A stretch of 64,000 nt of DNA from Cycas panzhihuaensis (taxonomy: Eukaryota; Cycadophyta). Position 1 is the first letter of the stretch; each line of letters starts with the position of its first letter. The stretch covers positions 50,041,741 to 50,105,740 of the forward strand of contig CM041465.1 in NCBI GenBank assembly GCA_023213395.1. Direction: 5' to 3'. Positions 47,024 to 57,152 of the stretch are shown piece after piece. A model generated the notes under the pieces. That model made no database searches, had not been told where the DNA came from, and worked only from the letters and a program-made list of their open reading frames with translations. The translations under genes were made by a program, and so were the position numbers.

Positions 47024-48164
47024 TAAAGTGCCATTTTGTCTCAAGTATATGTCCTATCTACTTAAAAAGGTATGTTAATCTAGTAGTTATAGTCTCATTG
47101 TCTTCTTTCCTAATAGCCCTTGGTAGTTGAGACTATTCTATCTAATAGTGTACTTGCTCATAATTAGTAATTCAGGGACCCTATATGCCTAAAGATATCT
47201 GGGTGTTACTAAAGGCTCTATTGCATCCCACACCCCACCCACCCTTAATACTTTTATGACATGAATGATAGATCCTTGTCCAAGGGCTTACTTACAATCA
47301 AGGTACTCACCCTCTATGGTTCTAGCCTAGTCTCCAAACTATAAGGTTTTAGGTAAATATCTTAGTCTACTATTGAATACATCTAATAGCTATTACCTCC
47401 CCCTATAGTCTATAGAGTTTGACAAAGCACAATATCATGTGTAAGAGTGATAACTCTAGGGGTGCTAGTTGTTCTACTTATAAGACTTGTAATTAGAGTG
47501 GTTCATTTAAGAGTTATCATGTTATCTTTCAAGTTTTTCTTTTTTTGTTCTTTTTAAAGATTTTATAATTTTTTTTTAAACAATAATATAACAAAAATTG
47601 AAAAGGCCTAAGAAAAAACTAAAAATAACCTAAAATAGATTAAAAAATAAGCTTTAAATGATTTTAAAAAGATTTAAAATAAAACTTTAGGTAAATTTAA
47701 ATATTAAAAATAAAATATTCCATGAATATTCTAAAAAAGTTTTCAAAACTATAGAAAATAAAAAATTAAATGGCGAGTTTCAAAAATTATAATGATTAAA
47801 TGAGGATACATGGATAAATTTCTCTTCAATGAAGCTCTTGAGGTTTAACCTACTACTACATTTAGGGTTAGCATATTGTAAGGATCAAAACAAGTGGCCA
47901 TAGTGATAAGTTTCATTACTCCTACTATGAATGGCAGTGAGAAGAAAATGGAAAAGTCACTCTCCTCAGTGAACTTGATGAGAAAGTATTCAATCTTAAT
48001 AAAAATTAGTTATAGATACATGAGAAAAATATAGATATTCATTGCATCCATGGATTATAGTCAAACCTCATAAAATGGCATTACCTCTATCAATGTGTTA
48101 TTTTCTCCATTGACCTCCATTAACTTGGGATCATTATAAACACAAAGAAATTTCCTTTTCTAGT
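47024..48164. other. Leader of copia F, unassigned part
   Basis: AT-rich, no recognised coding on either strand. A C-rich stretch (caccccacccaccc) lies near 47230. It separates the F gag start from the captured ICDH sequence. Confidence 0.5.
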
Positions 48165-48937
48165 TTATAAGACCACCTATATTGATAGATATATTTGTTT
48201 TTGGAGCTTCACATAAGTAATACCAATGGAGGGGCTCACTGTCATATACATACTACTTTGACTTCTACTTCTATCTTCATTTTTCAAACCATCGTCTACT
48301 TTATGAGCTACAACGATGGAATCTAAAGAAAGCATGTCAACTAAATTTACGTGAATGCTATCATATTTCCTCTTAACTAAATATTACTAAGCTAGTTTGC
48401 TCCAGCATAACTAACTAGTGAAATCTCCTATTCAAAACTTTTAGATGGAAAAAACCTATATGCATTAGGAGGCATATATTTGGGGACCAATATTGAGTAA
48501 CTAATGCAGTTATTAATGGACCTAATAAGCAAAAATTGATTTTTATTCTAGAGAAAGAAGGTGAGAATATTGAGTTAGATGTTTATGGCTTCAAAGGAAA
48601 GGGGGGAGTAGCACTAGTAATATATAATACTAATAAGTCTATTTGTTCATTTATCGAAGCTTCATTAAATACAACATACTAGAAGAAATGGCAACTTTAC
48701 CTTAGTACTAGAAACATAATTTTAAAGAAATATGATGGAAGGTTCAAAGACATTTTTCAAGAGGTTTATAAAGCTAATTGAAAACTTAAATATGAGGAAG
48801 CAGGGATTTGGTATGAATATAGGCTTATTAAGGACAAGGTAGCCTATGCATTGAAGAGTGAAAGACACTATGCATAAGCCTACAAAAATTACAATGGTGA
48901 TGTGTATAGTGATTTCTTAGAATAAGGATTTGGATCT
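48165..48937 (+). pseudogene. NADP-dependent isocitrate dehydrogenase fragment captured in copia F
   Basis: The plus-strand frame from 48446 is continuous to the primer site: [129 protein letters not shown]. These are the successive blocks of plant cytosolic-type ICDH, which oxidises isocitrate to 2-oxoglutarate. Weaker, frameshifted similarity (YYFDF for KYFDL) reaches back to about 48165. About 160 codons run without an intron, implying a cDNA source. Five stops, all transition-type. The gene ends abruptly at the F primer site. Confidence 0.9.
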
Positions 48938-48953
48938 CTTGGCTCTAATACCA
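48938..48953 (-). other. Primer binding site of copia F
   Basis: The plus strand tggctctaataccaag reads CTTGGTATTAGAGCCA on the minus strand: TGGTATTAGAGCCA is the Met-tRNA PBS with one C-to-T change. Two bases separate it from the LTR end. The ICDH fragment abuts it directly. Confidence 0.85.
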
Positions 48954-48955
48954 AG

Positions 48956-49862
48956 TGAAGGGAAGTGGAATTTCAAGCCAAATTTAGCCTAAGATCTAAT
49001 CTCATAAAGTACTCAAAATATGCATACACGACCAATAATAAAATATTAGGAGGTTAAATTAATTATAAAGAGAAAATATAAATGCAGAAGTAATGTATTA
49101 ATAGATCTTAAAACCATGCAAAGAATAAATAGCATAAACAAACCAAACACATAATAAATAACATTAGAGATTCAGGTCTAAGCATAGACCTTTTATTAAT
49201 TTGAGTAATAATTAAATAATTATAAATATGAAAACCGTGACTCTTCTCATGAACTTATTAAAGACTCATCTAACCTTTTTCATATATCCATACATAAGAA
49301 TATATAGACATAAATTTACAAGATATTATCTTGTGATTTTACAATACAATAGGCATAAATCATGGACTAAAAAAGACCCCTATAAGACACCCAAAATTGT
49401 TTTTCAAGGGCTCTTATCTATGAACCCCACAAAGAAGCTTAGGTGTAATGCCTATATCTATGTAACACTTACAAAGTATTCAATATATCTAATAAATTAA
49501 TCCTCTAATATTAGCATCAATAATTCATTAATCACTTATAAGATTATATTATATTGAGTTATACCTTATATATGCATACATTTATAGTTATGTCGGAGGC
49601 ATGAGGAATATGAAAGGTTGATCATATAAGGTGATAATTGGAACCTTATATGATCAACTTACAAAAGTATTACAATGAGGTATGAGTAAATATGACCCCT
49701 CATACTTAGGCTTATAACCTCAAGTTGTCACCTATCATAAATATAACACTAATACCTTTATATTGCACTAACTTATTAATATCACTTTAATAATACAAAT
49801 ATATATTATATTTATAAAAGAACCAAGTTGAATTAATGAAATTAATATTAATTCTTCTATAA
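48956..49862 (-). repeat. 5' LTR of copia F
   Basis: TGAAGGGAAGT...TTCTATAA, 907 bp. The final CA of the left LTR is AA here. It contains an extra 438-bp block between two taattaat-type repeats (49055-49501) absent from the left LTR. Confidence 0.85.
49055..49501. repeat. 438-bp block bounded by 9-bp direct repeats in the F LTR
   Basis: taaattaat occurs at 49055-49063 and 49493-49501; the left F LTR joins the flanks with a single, slightly different copy. Either a short non-autonomous insertion with a 9-bp duplication, or a deletion in the left LTR between repeats. No inverted termini were seen, which favours deletion. The 90-codon open frame inside (49228-49500) has no recognised motif. Confidence 0.6.
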
Positions 49863-49867
49863 ATTAT

Positions 49868-50700
49868 ATTTTCCATTAGTAGCTCTATTTTAACTTATAT
49901 AAGTAAAGCCTCCACTACAGTAGAATCTTAAAAATTCTTACTACAATATATAGTCAAAATAATGAAGCTTAGATTATTACTCTTATAAAATAACTATACC
50001 AACTCTATTTAAGGGAGGGTAAATAAGTTTATAACTTTATTACCAAAGTTGTAGAAGTTAAAAATAATCTGACATTTATAGGGGAGCCTATATCATACAT
50101 AAAAATTATTTAGTTAGTTCTTAATAAGATATCCAAGTTATTTGACAACCTTATAAACACTTTCATTATGGGAGGACAAGCTCATAATATATTAGTTACC
50201 AAAGTGGTAGAAGTTAAAAATAATCTGACATTTATAGGGGAGCCTATATCATACATAAAAATTATTTAGTTAGTTCTTAATAAGATATCCAAGTTATTTG
50301 ACAACCTTATAAACACTTTCATTATGGGAGGACAAGCTCATAATATATTAGTTGACACTCCATGTGGATATATTCTTCAAGAAGAATAGAGAATACAAAG
50401 ACATGATGAAGAAACTAAGGTTGAAGTGTTTCTTTCTAGATTGAGAATTAGAGAATGAGATTTTAGTGGAGGAAGATCCATTAGAGGAAGAACAACATAT
50501 ATGAGGGGAAGCAAAAGGAGGTTTGGTAGAGGAAGATCAATAGAACACCATGTATATTATCATTATGGTAGACCAAGATACTTTGTTATTAATTATAGAT
50601 TAGTTGGAACTCATCCCTATTATTACTATGGAAGATTTAGATATCTTTCAAGTAACTATCTTCACAAAAGAGTTGACATCTCAAAGGAAAAGTAAGTAGA
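49868..50700 (+). pseudogene. Gag of copia D, downstream part, with tandem duplication and double zinc knuckle
   Basis: Resumes the gag cut by F. A segment reading TKVVEVKNNLTFIGEP, LNKISKLFDNLINTF, MGGQAHNILV is duplicated in tandem (see 50042-50353). It is followed by EVFLSRLRIRE, an Arg/Gly-rich stretch (GGRSIRGRTTYMRGSKRRFG) and two zinc-knuckle positions: YYHYGRPRYFVINY (50555-50596) and YYYYGRFRYLSSNY (50618-50659). Against C-x2-C-x4-H-x4-C, all six Cys and both His are Tyr. RNA packaging would be lost. Confidence 0.82.
50042..50353 (+). repeat. 156-bp tandem duplication inside copia D gag
   Basis: Units 50042-50197 and 50198-50353 are identical except one base (gttgtag versus gtggtag). 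156 bp is 52 codons, so the gag frame is preserved across it. The near identity contrasts with the strong divergence of the D LTRs. Confidence 0.97.
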
Positions 50701-50789
50701 AGGTAACTATAGTAGTGAGTAAGCTAAACATGAGGAAAAAGAAGAAACTACATTTATCGCTACACTAGGTTCTCGCACTCTAAGTAATA

Positions 50790-50840
50790 AAAACTAGTTC
50801 ATAGACTTTAGAGCTTCAAATCATATGACATGAAAGGAAG
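50790..50840 (+). pseudogene. Retropepsin site remnant, copia D
   Basis: FIDFRASNHMT in the gag-pol frame replaces the family F-I-D-S-G-A-S-N-H-M-T: Ser to Phe and Gly to Arg, each one transition. The catalytic Asp remains. Confidence 0.75.
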
Positions 50841-51119
50841 ATTAGTTTGAGACTCTTCATCCTTATTCCATGAACAAATTTATTGAACGCAAAGGTATTT
50901 TTTCTCTAGGTATTAAAGGCAAAAGAACTATTGTAGTTAAAATCAATGAAGAAGTTAAAAGGATTAGTGTTGTCTTATTTATTCTAATGTTAAAGAAAGA
51001 TCTCCTTTTTGTATCTCAACTAAAAAAATGAAAAGCTTCGAATCATCTTTAACAAAGATAAGAAATGTTATATTTGTGATATGAGGAGAGGAGATGATAT
51101 CAATGTTGAAGGGATAGAG

Positions 51120-51720
51120 ACTGATAATCTTTATAAATTAGTCTCTACTCTCATTCTATCATCCTTTGTAAAAACTTTTACTATTCAAAGCATTAATAAT
51201 AAAATCTAGCATTTTTGGTATGAACATATTATAGATGATAGAATGAAAATGCTTAAAAATTTTAATATAATTAATGGATTACTTAATGATATCATAATAA
51301 ATTATTTTATTTGCAAAGGTTGTATGATGGGTAAATAACATTGGGCATAATTTTAATAAAGAAACTAGAAAGCACAAGAGAAACTAGAGTTGGTTCATAG
51401 TAATATATGTGGACTAATTATACCAAACTCTATTAATGGTAATAGGTATTTCCTTATATTTATAGATGACTTCAGTAGAAAAACCTAGTGTGTTTTATAT
51501 TTAGTAAGCTATAAGTTTTTTATTATTTTAAGGAATTCAAAGTTTAAGTTGAATTAGAAAATAGACACAGAATCAAAGTTCTTAGAATAGATGGAGAAGG
51601 AGAATATGTCTCACTACATAGATCCAAAGTCAAATAAAATATATGTTAGTAGAGATGTCATATTTAATGAAGCTAACCCAATTGAAAATAATTATATATA
51701 CACCCAAAAAGGCAAAATAA
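51120..51720 (+). pseudogene. Copia integrase, internally deleted, element D
   Basis: LYKLVSTL and FWYEHIIDDRMKML, then CKGCMMGK (zinc region), LELVHSNICGLI (first Asp as Asn), FLIFIDDFSRKT, then a jump from RIDGEGEYVS-like sequence (about 51590-51615) straight to DPKSNKIYVSRDVIFNEANP, the far C-terminus. The stretch with the second half of the catalytic core (QNGVxER) is missing, an internal deletion of a few hundred bases. Confidence 0.8.
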
Positions 51721-51939
51721 TCCAGGAAGAAAATATGGAGTCTCTTAGTAAAGAAGTTATAGCTTAAAAAAAAAATTGCATCTCGTTAAGAAGTTAGAAT
51801 AGAAGGTCAAGAAAATGATTCTTTAGGAGAAACTATATAGCCTAAAAAAGACTACCCAAGTGGTATTTAAATATTATGAAAGAGTCAAAAGGGGATGTTT
51901 TTTAGTAGAGAATATGATCTTAAAGACATCAAGCATTAA

Positions 51940-52860
51940 TCTATTCAATTGCACCTCAGAACTTTGAAGAAGCTTATGAAAAAGTAAAATGGATGGAAGC
52001 CATGAATAAGGAAATGGTCTCTATAAAACAAAATAATACTTGGGGATTAGTTTATCCTCCTAAAGGTAAACCTATGGGGTGAAAATGGGTTTATAAAATA
52101 AAAGAAAGATCTAATGGCAGCATTAAAAAGTTTTAATCCATATTAATATCAAAAGGATATACTTAAACTAAAGGCATTAACTACCAAGATACATTTGCTC
52201 TAGTAGCAAAAATAATGATTATTTAAATGGTTATAGTTATGGTAGCATAATATAGATGGAAAATTATATAGCTAGATGTAAAGAGTTCCTCTTTAAATGG
52301 TGATCTTGATGAAGAAATCTACATGGAGCAACTGCCAAGATATACAAATTAGAGAGAGGACCATCTGGTCTACAAATTAAAAAAGGCTTTATATGGTTTG
52401 AAGCAAGTACCACAAGATTTATATGAAAAATTAGATCATCATCTTAGAAGAAAAGGATTCAATAAGTGTGAGGTTCATCCAAGTTTATATATTAAAAAAT
52501 AAAAAGAAGACTTGATCACCATAATTATTATATATGTAAATGATATAATTACTACAGGCAGAGATCATGAAATAATTAAATGGGTGAGAACACAAATGGA
52601 AAATAATTTTGAAATGATTAATATATGTCCATTTCATTACTATCTTAGTATTGAAGTTGATTAAGCAACAAATGTTATATTTATCTCACAATCAGAAGAT
52701 GCCAAGAATTTTCTTAAATTATTTAATATGGGATATAATAATCCCTATGCTACACCTATGAAAATAGGATATATATTGATAGTTAATGAAGATAGTCAAG
52801 AAGTAAGTGAGATGCTTTAGATAACTGGTTAGAAGTCTTATTTACTTAACAACAACCTGA
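51940..52860 (+). pseudogene. Copia reverse transcriptase, element D
   Basis: Plus-strand blocks: KWMEAMNKEMVSIKQNNTW, KWVYKIKERSNG, GINYQDTFALVAK, LNGDLDEEIYMEQLP, DHLVYKLKKALYGLKQ, KGFNKCEVHPSLY, and IIYVNDIITTG, where the first catalytic Asp of YVDD is Asn (GAT to AAT). HYYLSIEVD replaces the LG-x-E-V block. Several stops, little frameshifting. Confidence 0.88.
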
Positions 52861-53440
52861 CCAAACATATTATTTTTTGTAGGAATGCTTTCTATATTTA
52901 TGCATGCTCCAAAGAATACTCATTAAAATATTACTAAAAGAACCCTAAGATGTATCAAAGGCATATTGGACTTCAGTTTCAAATGTACTAAGGTAAATAA
53001 ACTAGAAGTAATTAGATGTAGTGACTCAAACTAAATAGGTGATTGACTAGAAAGAAAGTGTATATTAGAATATTATTTTAACCTAGGGAGAGTTATAATG
53101 TCTTGGAGTAGTAAAAAGTAACCAATTATAGTATTATAATTAATAAAAGTAGAATATAAAGCCAAAGTTAATGCAACCTGTGAGGTAGTGTGGTTAAGAT
53201 AACTCCTCAAATATTTAAATTAGGATTATCTTAAATTACTAATAATTTTTTATAATAATCAAAGTGTTATAAAACCCACAAAAAATGCTATTTTTCATTC
53301 TAGAATAAAATACATAGAAGTACATCATCATTTTATTAAAGAATAATTTTAGAATAAAGAAATAGATCTATAATATTATAATAGTGGATAACAAGTTACA
53401 AGCATCTTCATAAAGCCCCTATCAGGTTTCAACATCTCAA
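52861..53440 (+). pseudogene. Copia RNase H, element D
   Basis: Strongly decayed frames after the RT: a GLQF-like block, positions equivalent to the SDWAGD motif near 53020-53050, EYKA-like sequence near 53150, and TKYIEVHHHFI-like sequence (RTKHI block) near 53305-53335, followed by a TKPLS-like end. Recognised mainly by order. Confidence 0.6.
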
Positions 53441-53486
53441 AAATCTATTAAGAATGAAAAATAAAGGATAAAGCATTAAGGGAGTA

Positions 53487-53702
53487 TGTTAGAAAATTAA
53501 TGTCCTATCATATGTTCTACTTTAGTGGTCTCTTATATGTAAATAGGGGTCGTGTTTCATGATCCCTCTTCTGCTAAAAAATGACACTTAACATACATGT
53601 ATTAGGCCTCTCTTATAAACTAGATGTATTTATATGAAAAAGAAACTCCTACCTATTAATTAGGGAAGAACATTTTTCTTTCATATTATGTTTTTTTAAA
53701 CA
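53487..53702 (+). repeat. 3' LTR of copia D
   Basis: 216 bp, TGTTAGAAAATT...TTTAAACA, preceded by the polypurine tract aagggagta. Same length as the 5' LTR. Confidence 0.9.
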
Positions 53703-54466
53703 AACTAGTGGGAATTCTTCATGGAAAGCTCTTTTTGCTATAATTTTTACTATTCATTATTCATTGGTAGATTGCAAAAAGATTTTAGAGTATTTTTTAA
53801 AATAGGTCTTTGTACTATTCATGAGCATTAATAGGTTTTATCTCAAATCTTATCATATATACTCTAGAGGCTTCAATGGGCCATCTAATGTATAACTCTT
53901 TATCTTGATAATTTTAAGTACCTGTGTTTGATTTACCCAATGGAGTTCCTTCATTGTTACCAAAACTTTAATTATTTAGAGATTGATATGTCGTCTATCC
54001 CATATTAAATATGTTCTTGGTTAAGAAATCCATGTTGCAAGCTATTATATTAATCTAGATTCATTGGTATATTTAGTTTGTAGCATTTATAAATGCAACT
54101 TATATGAGTCAACTTAGTTATTCTAGTATTTTATGATTTGTGTCTCATTTCAATTCTAAAAACTTAGAGCAATACATATCTGCCATTTGTTTTTTATCTT
54201 TTTCTCTTCTTTGTAATTCTAATTCCTTCGCTTTTCTTTTCATTGCATTTAGACATTTTTAAACGTCTTTTATGCTATAAAAATGTTCACTGAGAGATCT
54301 TTTAGTGATCATCCTTTGTCTTGTATATAATATACTTTAATATATTCTACAAGCAAGTTAATATATCATAGAGTTGAATATTTTATAGTTCTAAAATTGT
54401 CCCTTTATACTTTATATTAATCAATCCAAACACTTTACAGAACAAAGCCTTGTAGATCAATTTCTT
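53703..54466 (+). repeat. 5' LTR of gypsy E, right part
   Basis: Continues the E LTR after copia D; aligns with the second part of 57153-58774 (for example ctattcattattcattgg versus ctattcattattcattag; gcttcaatgggc). The end is placed where similarity fades. Confidence 0.82.
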
Positions 54467-54689
54467 AAGGGGCATCGAGATAAGAGTCAATTAAAATGAT
54501 GATTGTATTAAGGAGATTTCCCCAAAACATGGTTTTTAACTTTTTAGAACTTCTATTATACATAATAATAAGTTTTATTATTTTTTTTAAAAGTCAGTTG
54601 AATAATTAAGGAGGCCACATATTTGATTATTAAGAGTTCAAAGTTTATATAAAGAACTACAAAGCTCTCCTCAAGAAAGAATATCAAGG

Positions 54690-55345
54690 AGAACTTCTAG
54701 TAATCTTAGCATCACCATAGAAATTGAGCAAAAAGCTTCAGTTCTAGATCAAGAACTTCTAGAAGTAGAAGAATAAGCTTTCATCTTGGACCAAGAAATT
54801 TTAGAAGAAAAAGTTACATCAACAATGATTAGAGAAGGAGTAGATAGATGAAATATTCTTTACTATATTCAGGATGATCTTCTAAATTTGTAGGGAGAAG
54901 AGCATGATATTCTAGGTAAGGCCTTGGGGGCTTACCCAAAGTTCAGTGGGGACATGTCAATAACTATAAACATCATGATAAAGAGTTTTCTATCATGTGT
55001 ATGAAATTTATAATTATTAAACCTAATATAGTAATTAAGTTATTTATATATTCTTTAATTAGAAATACAACAACATGGTCCCACTCATTACCAAATGCTT
55101 CTATCAAACATTTGGAGGATTTAATATAGGTTTTTAAACTCAAATTTGGTAACAAGCAAACTCTTGTTATAATCACAAGAGAATTGTCTAGTATAAGGAA
55201 AAATGCATTGAGAGTACTAATGTTTATATTAAGAGATTTAATCAAACTCTTAAACAAATGGAATTTAGACATAGAGTTGTATAATAGATTTTGTTGGAAT
55301 GGTTTTTAAATGGATTGGATTATGAAACTAGAATGCAAATGAGTC
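54690..55345 (+). pseudogene. Gypsy gag, element E
   Basis: A Glu-rich helical lead-in (QELLEVEEQAFILDQEILEE) is followed by ILGKALGAYPKFSGDMS, TTTWSHSLPNASIKHLEDL (family A-x-x-W-x-x-S-L-P-x-x-S-I-x-S-F-x-D-L), FKLKFGNKQTL, RELSSIRKNALRVLMFI (E-S-L-R-x-Y-I) and RFCWNGF, the standard Tat/Athila gag order. Stops interrupt it. The open minus-strand frame at 54973-55272 is a shadow of this. Confidence 0.75.
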
Positions 55346-56037
55346 TCAAGTAACCAATTAATCTTCAAAAAGAACAGCCCTTACTCTTAATTTTAAAATG
55401 ATATGGACAAATGAGGAGGACCTCCCTCTCATTCTTTTTGAACAAATCTTAGAAGAAAAAAATCTAACATTAGTTCAATAAGTAGGAGAAATTTCTCAAG
55501 TTATAATCAAAAGGTTAACTAATGAGTTACAATATTAAAAGTAGTAGGCTTAAAAAAAAAGAACCCTTAAACCATTACTATATTAGAAAGACTAGAGGAA
55601 GAATAAGTTAGTGTCAGTTGGTACAATAAACTTGATGTTATAGTTATTGATGAATAGGATATACTAGTATCAAACAATGGAATTGCTAGAGTAATCATAG
55701 CCTCTTTTAAGGAAAAATAAGAACCAAAACTTCTCCATGATGACTTGATAGTCTTGACCAAAATTCAAGAAATGGGAGGAGGCTAATCTATTTGCCAACA
55801 AAAGGATATTATTGCCACCCTTAAGAGATCTAAAAATCTTTTCATGGTAACCCAAGGTTCTGCAAGAAGGAAGTTGTAATCCTCTGATGAATGATAAGAT
55901 AATGAATGTGATATCCTTAATGAAATCATGGAATACTTGATTAATTTGGAACCTTACACAATCCCAACAAAAGTTAAAATTAATTCTCTAGCCACCATAA
56001 AAGAAGAAGAATATTATGTAGAATTTAGTCTAAGAGA
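55346..56037. other. Internal region of gypsy E, unassigned
   Basis: Between gag and the archaeal-type RNase H. The protease, RT and classical RNase H that belong between them were not recognised, so a large deletion is inferred. The open minus-strand frames at 55567-55855 show no motif. Confidence 0.45.
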
Positions 56038-56300
56038 TGCACCTTAATGGGGCTAAATCAAACAAAGGAATAGGAGTTATTGTGCTACAATCCCCTAATG
56101 GTGAGATCTTTCCTTTTTCTTCTAAGTTAATGTTCAATTCTAATGTACAACTAAATATGAAGCCATTATAGAGAAACACATTCTAAAGGAGGACAATAAA
56201 CTAGCCTATTCTCTTGTAATTATTACCTCTTTACTTAACATTACAGATTGCTCTTTTAGTAGACAAGAAGTTGTTGAAATTATTACTTAGCCTTTACTAT
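56038..56300 (+). pseudogene. Archaeal-type RNase H remnant, element E
   Basis: LNGAKSNKGIGVIVLQSPNG, EIFPFSSKLMFNSNVQ matches the first half of the plant Tat archaeal-type RNase H (F-D-G-A-x-S-x-x-G-x-G-x-x-L-x-S-P-x-G; K-L-x-F-x-x-T-N-N), with the catalytic Asp as Asn. Then the sequence jumps to KEDNKLAYSLVIITSLLN, corresponding to the end (R-x-x-N-x-x-A-D-x-L-A). The middle is deleted. Confidence 0.72.
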
Positions 56301-56839
56301 TAGATGATGTAGAGAATTAGAAAATTTATGAAGATGAGGGGTAAATCTTACCTTTAATATAGGAACAATATGATTTTGCTAACATAATGAATGCCAATGA
56401 AGAAATTGAAGTAGCTAGTGAAGATAAAGTATTACCCCAAGTGAAAACTTAACCTAGTTAGAAATAAATAAAACCCCTAAGGGATAATCTATTTGGAATT
56501 TATATTTGATTCCAATGACATAATGAAGGATGAAATAGCTCAAGAGAAATATTCAAAAAGGATAACTCAAGAACTTGATCTTGAAGTAAATTTAGCCAAG
56601 TTGATACATAAATAATCTCTTTGCATATTGATCTTAGAAATTCAAATAAATAAATATTTGCATATTGAAGAGAAATAGAATGAATAGTGAACTAGTGAGT
56701 GATTTAACTTGACTAGAAGAAATTGATTATCTTAATCAATAAGATCCTTTTTCTTAATATTTTAGCTCCTATTTTGAGAAAAATTTTTACCCTAAATCTC
56801 TTAATAGAAAGATATAACAGTCATTGAAATCAAAATTCA

Positions 56840-56960
56840 AACCAAGTATTATGAATAAAGGGTACTTGTATAAAAAAGGATATTGCATATATCTATTGGT
56901 ATCTAGGAAAGAAGCTATCTTGCCACATCATCTCAACTTTAGTAAGTTATAGTTGACTAC
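56840..56960 (+). pseudogene. Integrase N-terminal remnant, element E
   Basis: KGYLYKKGYCIYLLVSRKEAILPHHLN resembles the Tat integrase lead-in (L-Y-K-R-x-x-x-x-P-L-L-R-C-x-x-x-x-E-A-x-x-x-L-x-E-x-H). Nothing of the catalytic core follows before the 3' LTR. Confidence 0.5.
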
Positions 56961-57152
56961 ACAAAAGGTAAAGATATTGTACTTTCTAATTATAGAGTCT
57001 AGATGGAAACATGTTGCTTATCCTTATAAGTAGGCAACATCCTAAACCTTTCTCATTTCAATTTTTAGTACTCTTATCTTGTACATAGTAGCATAAGAGC
57101 TTTTTTTTTAGATTTTGTTTTTCATAAACCCATTGAGGGTTAACAAAAGAAA

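Larger units (their letters stand above)
42183..49862 (-). mobile_element. Copia F: minus-strand Ty1/copia element nested in D, carrying an ICDH fragment
   Basis: LTRs at 42183-42747 and 48956-49862, flanked by attat on both sides (42178-42182, 49863-49867). The polypurine tract (aagggaggg, minus strand) adjoins the left LTR and the primer site the right LTR. Gag, protease, integrase, RT and RNase H lie in copia order on the minus strand. Between primer site and gag is a 1.9-kb leader, the first 770 bp of which is plant NADP-isocitrate dehydrogenase sequence in opposite orientation. Confidence 0.92.
41291..53702 (+). mobile_element. Copia D: plus-strand Ty1/copia element nested in the E LTR, split by copia F
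   Basis: 216-bp LTRs at 41291-41506 and 53487-53702, Met-type primer site at 41507, polypurine tract (aagggagta) before the right LTR, and gag, integrase, RT and RNase H on the plus strand. Subtracting F gives about 4.7 kb, a normal copia size. LTRs differ at roughly a fifth of positions by eye, so it is old. Flank duplication is blurred (actatta versus aactag), but the intact E LTR copy proves the insertion. Confidence 0.9.

Noticed and set aside
54973-55272. 99-codon minus-strand frame
   Set aside because: Shadow of the E gag on the plus strand, which has clear family motifs.
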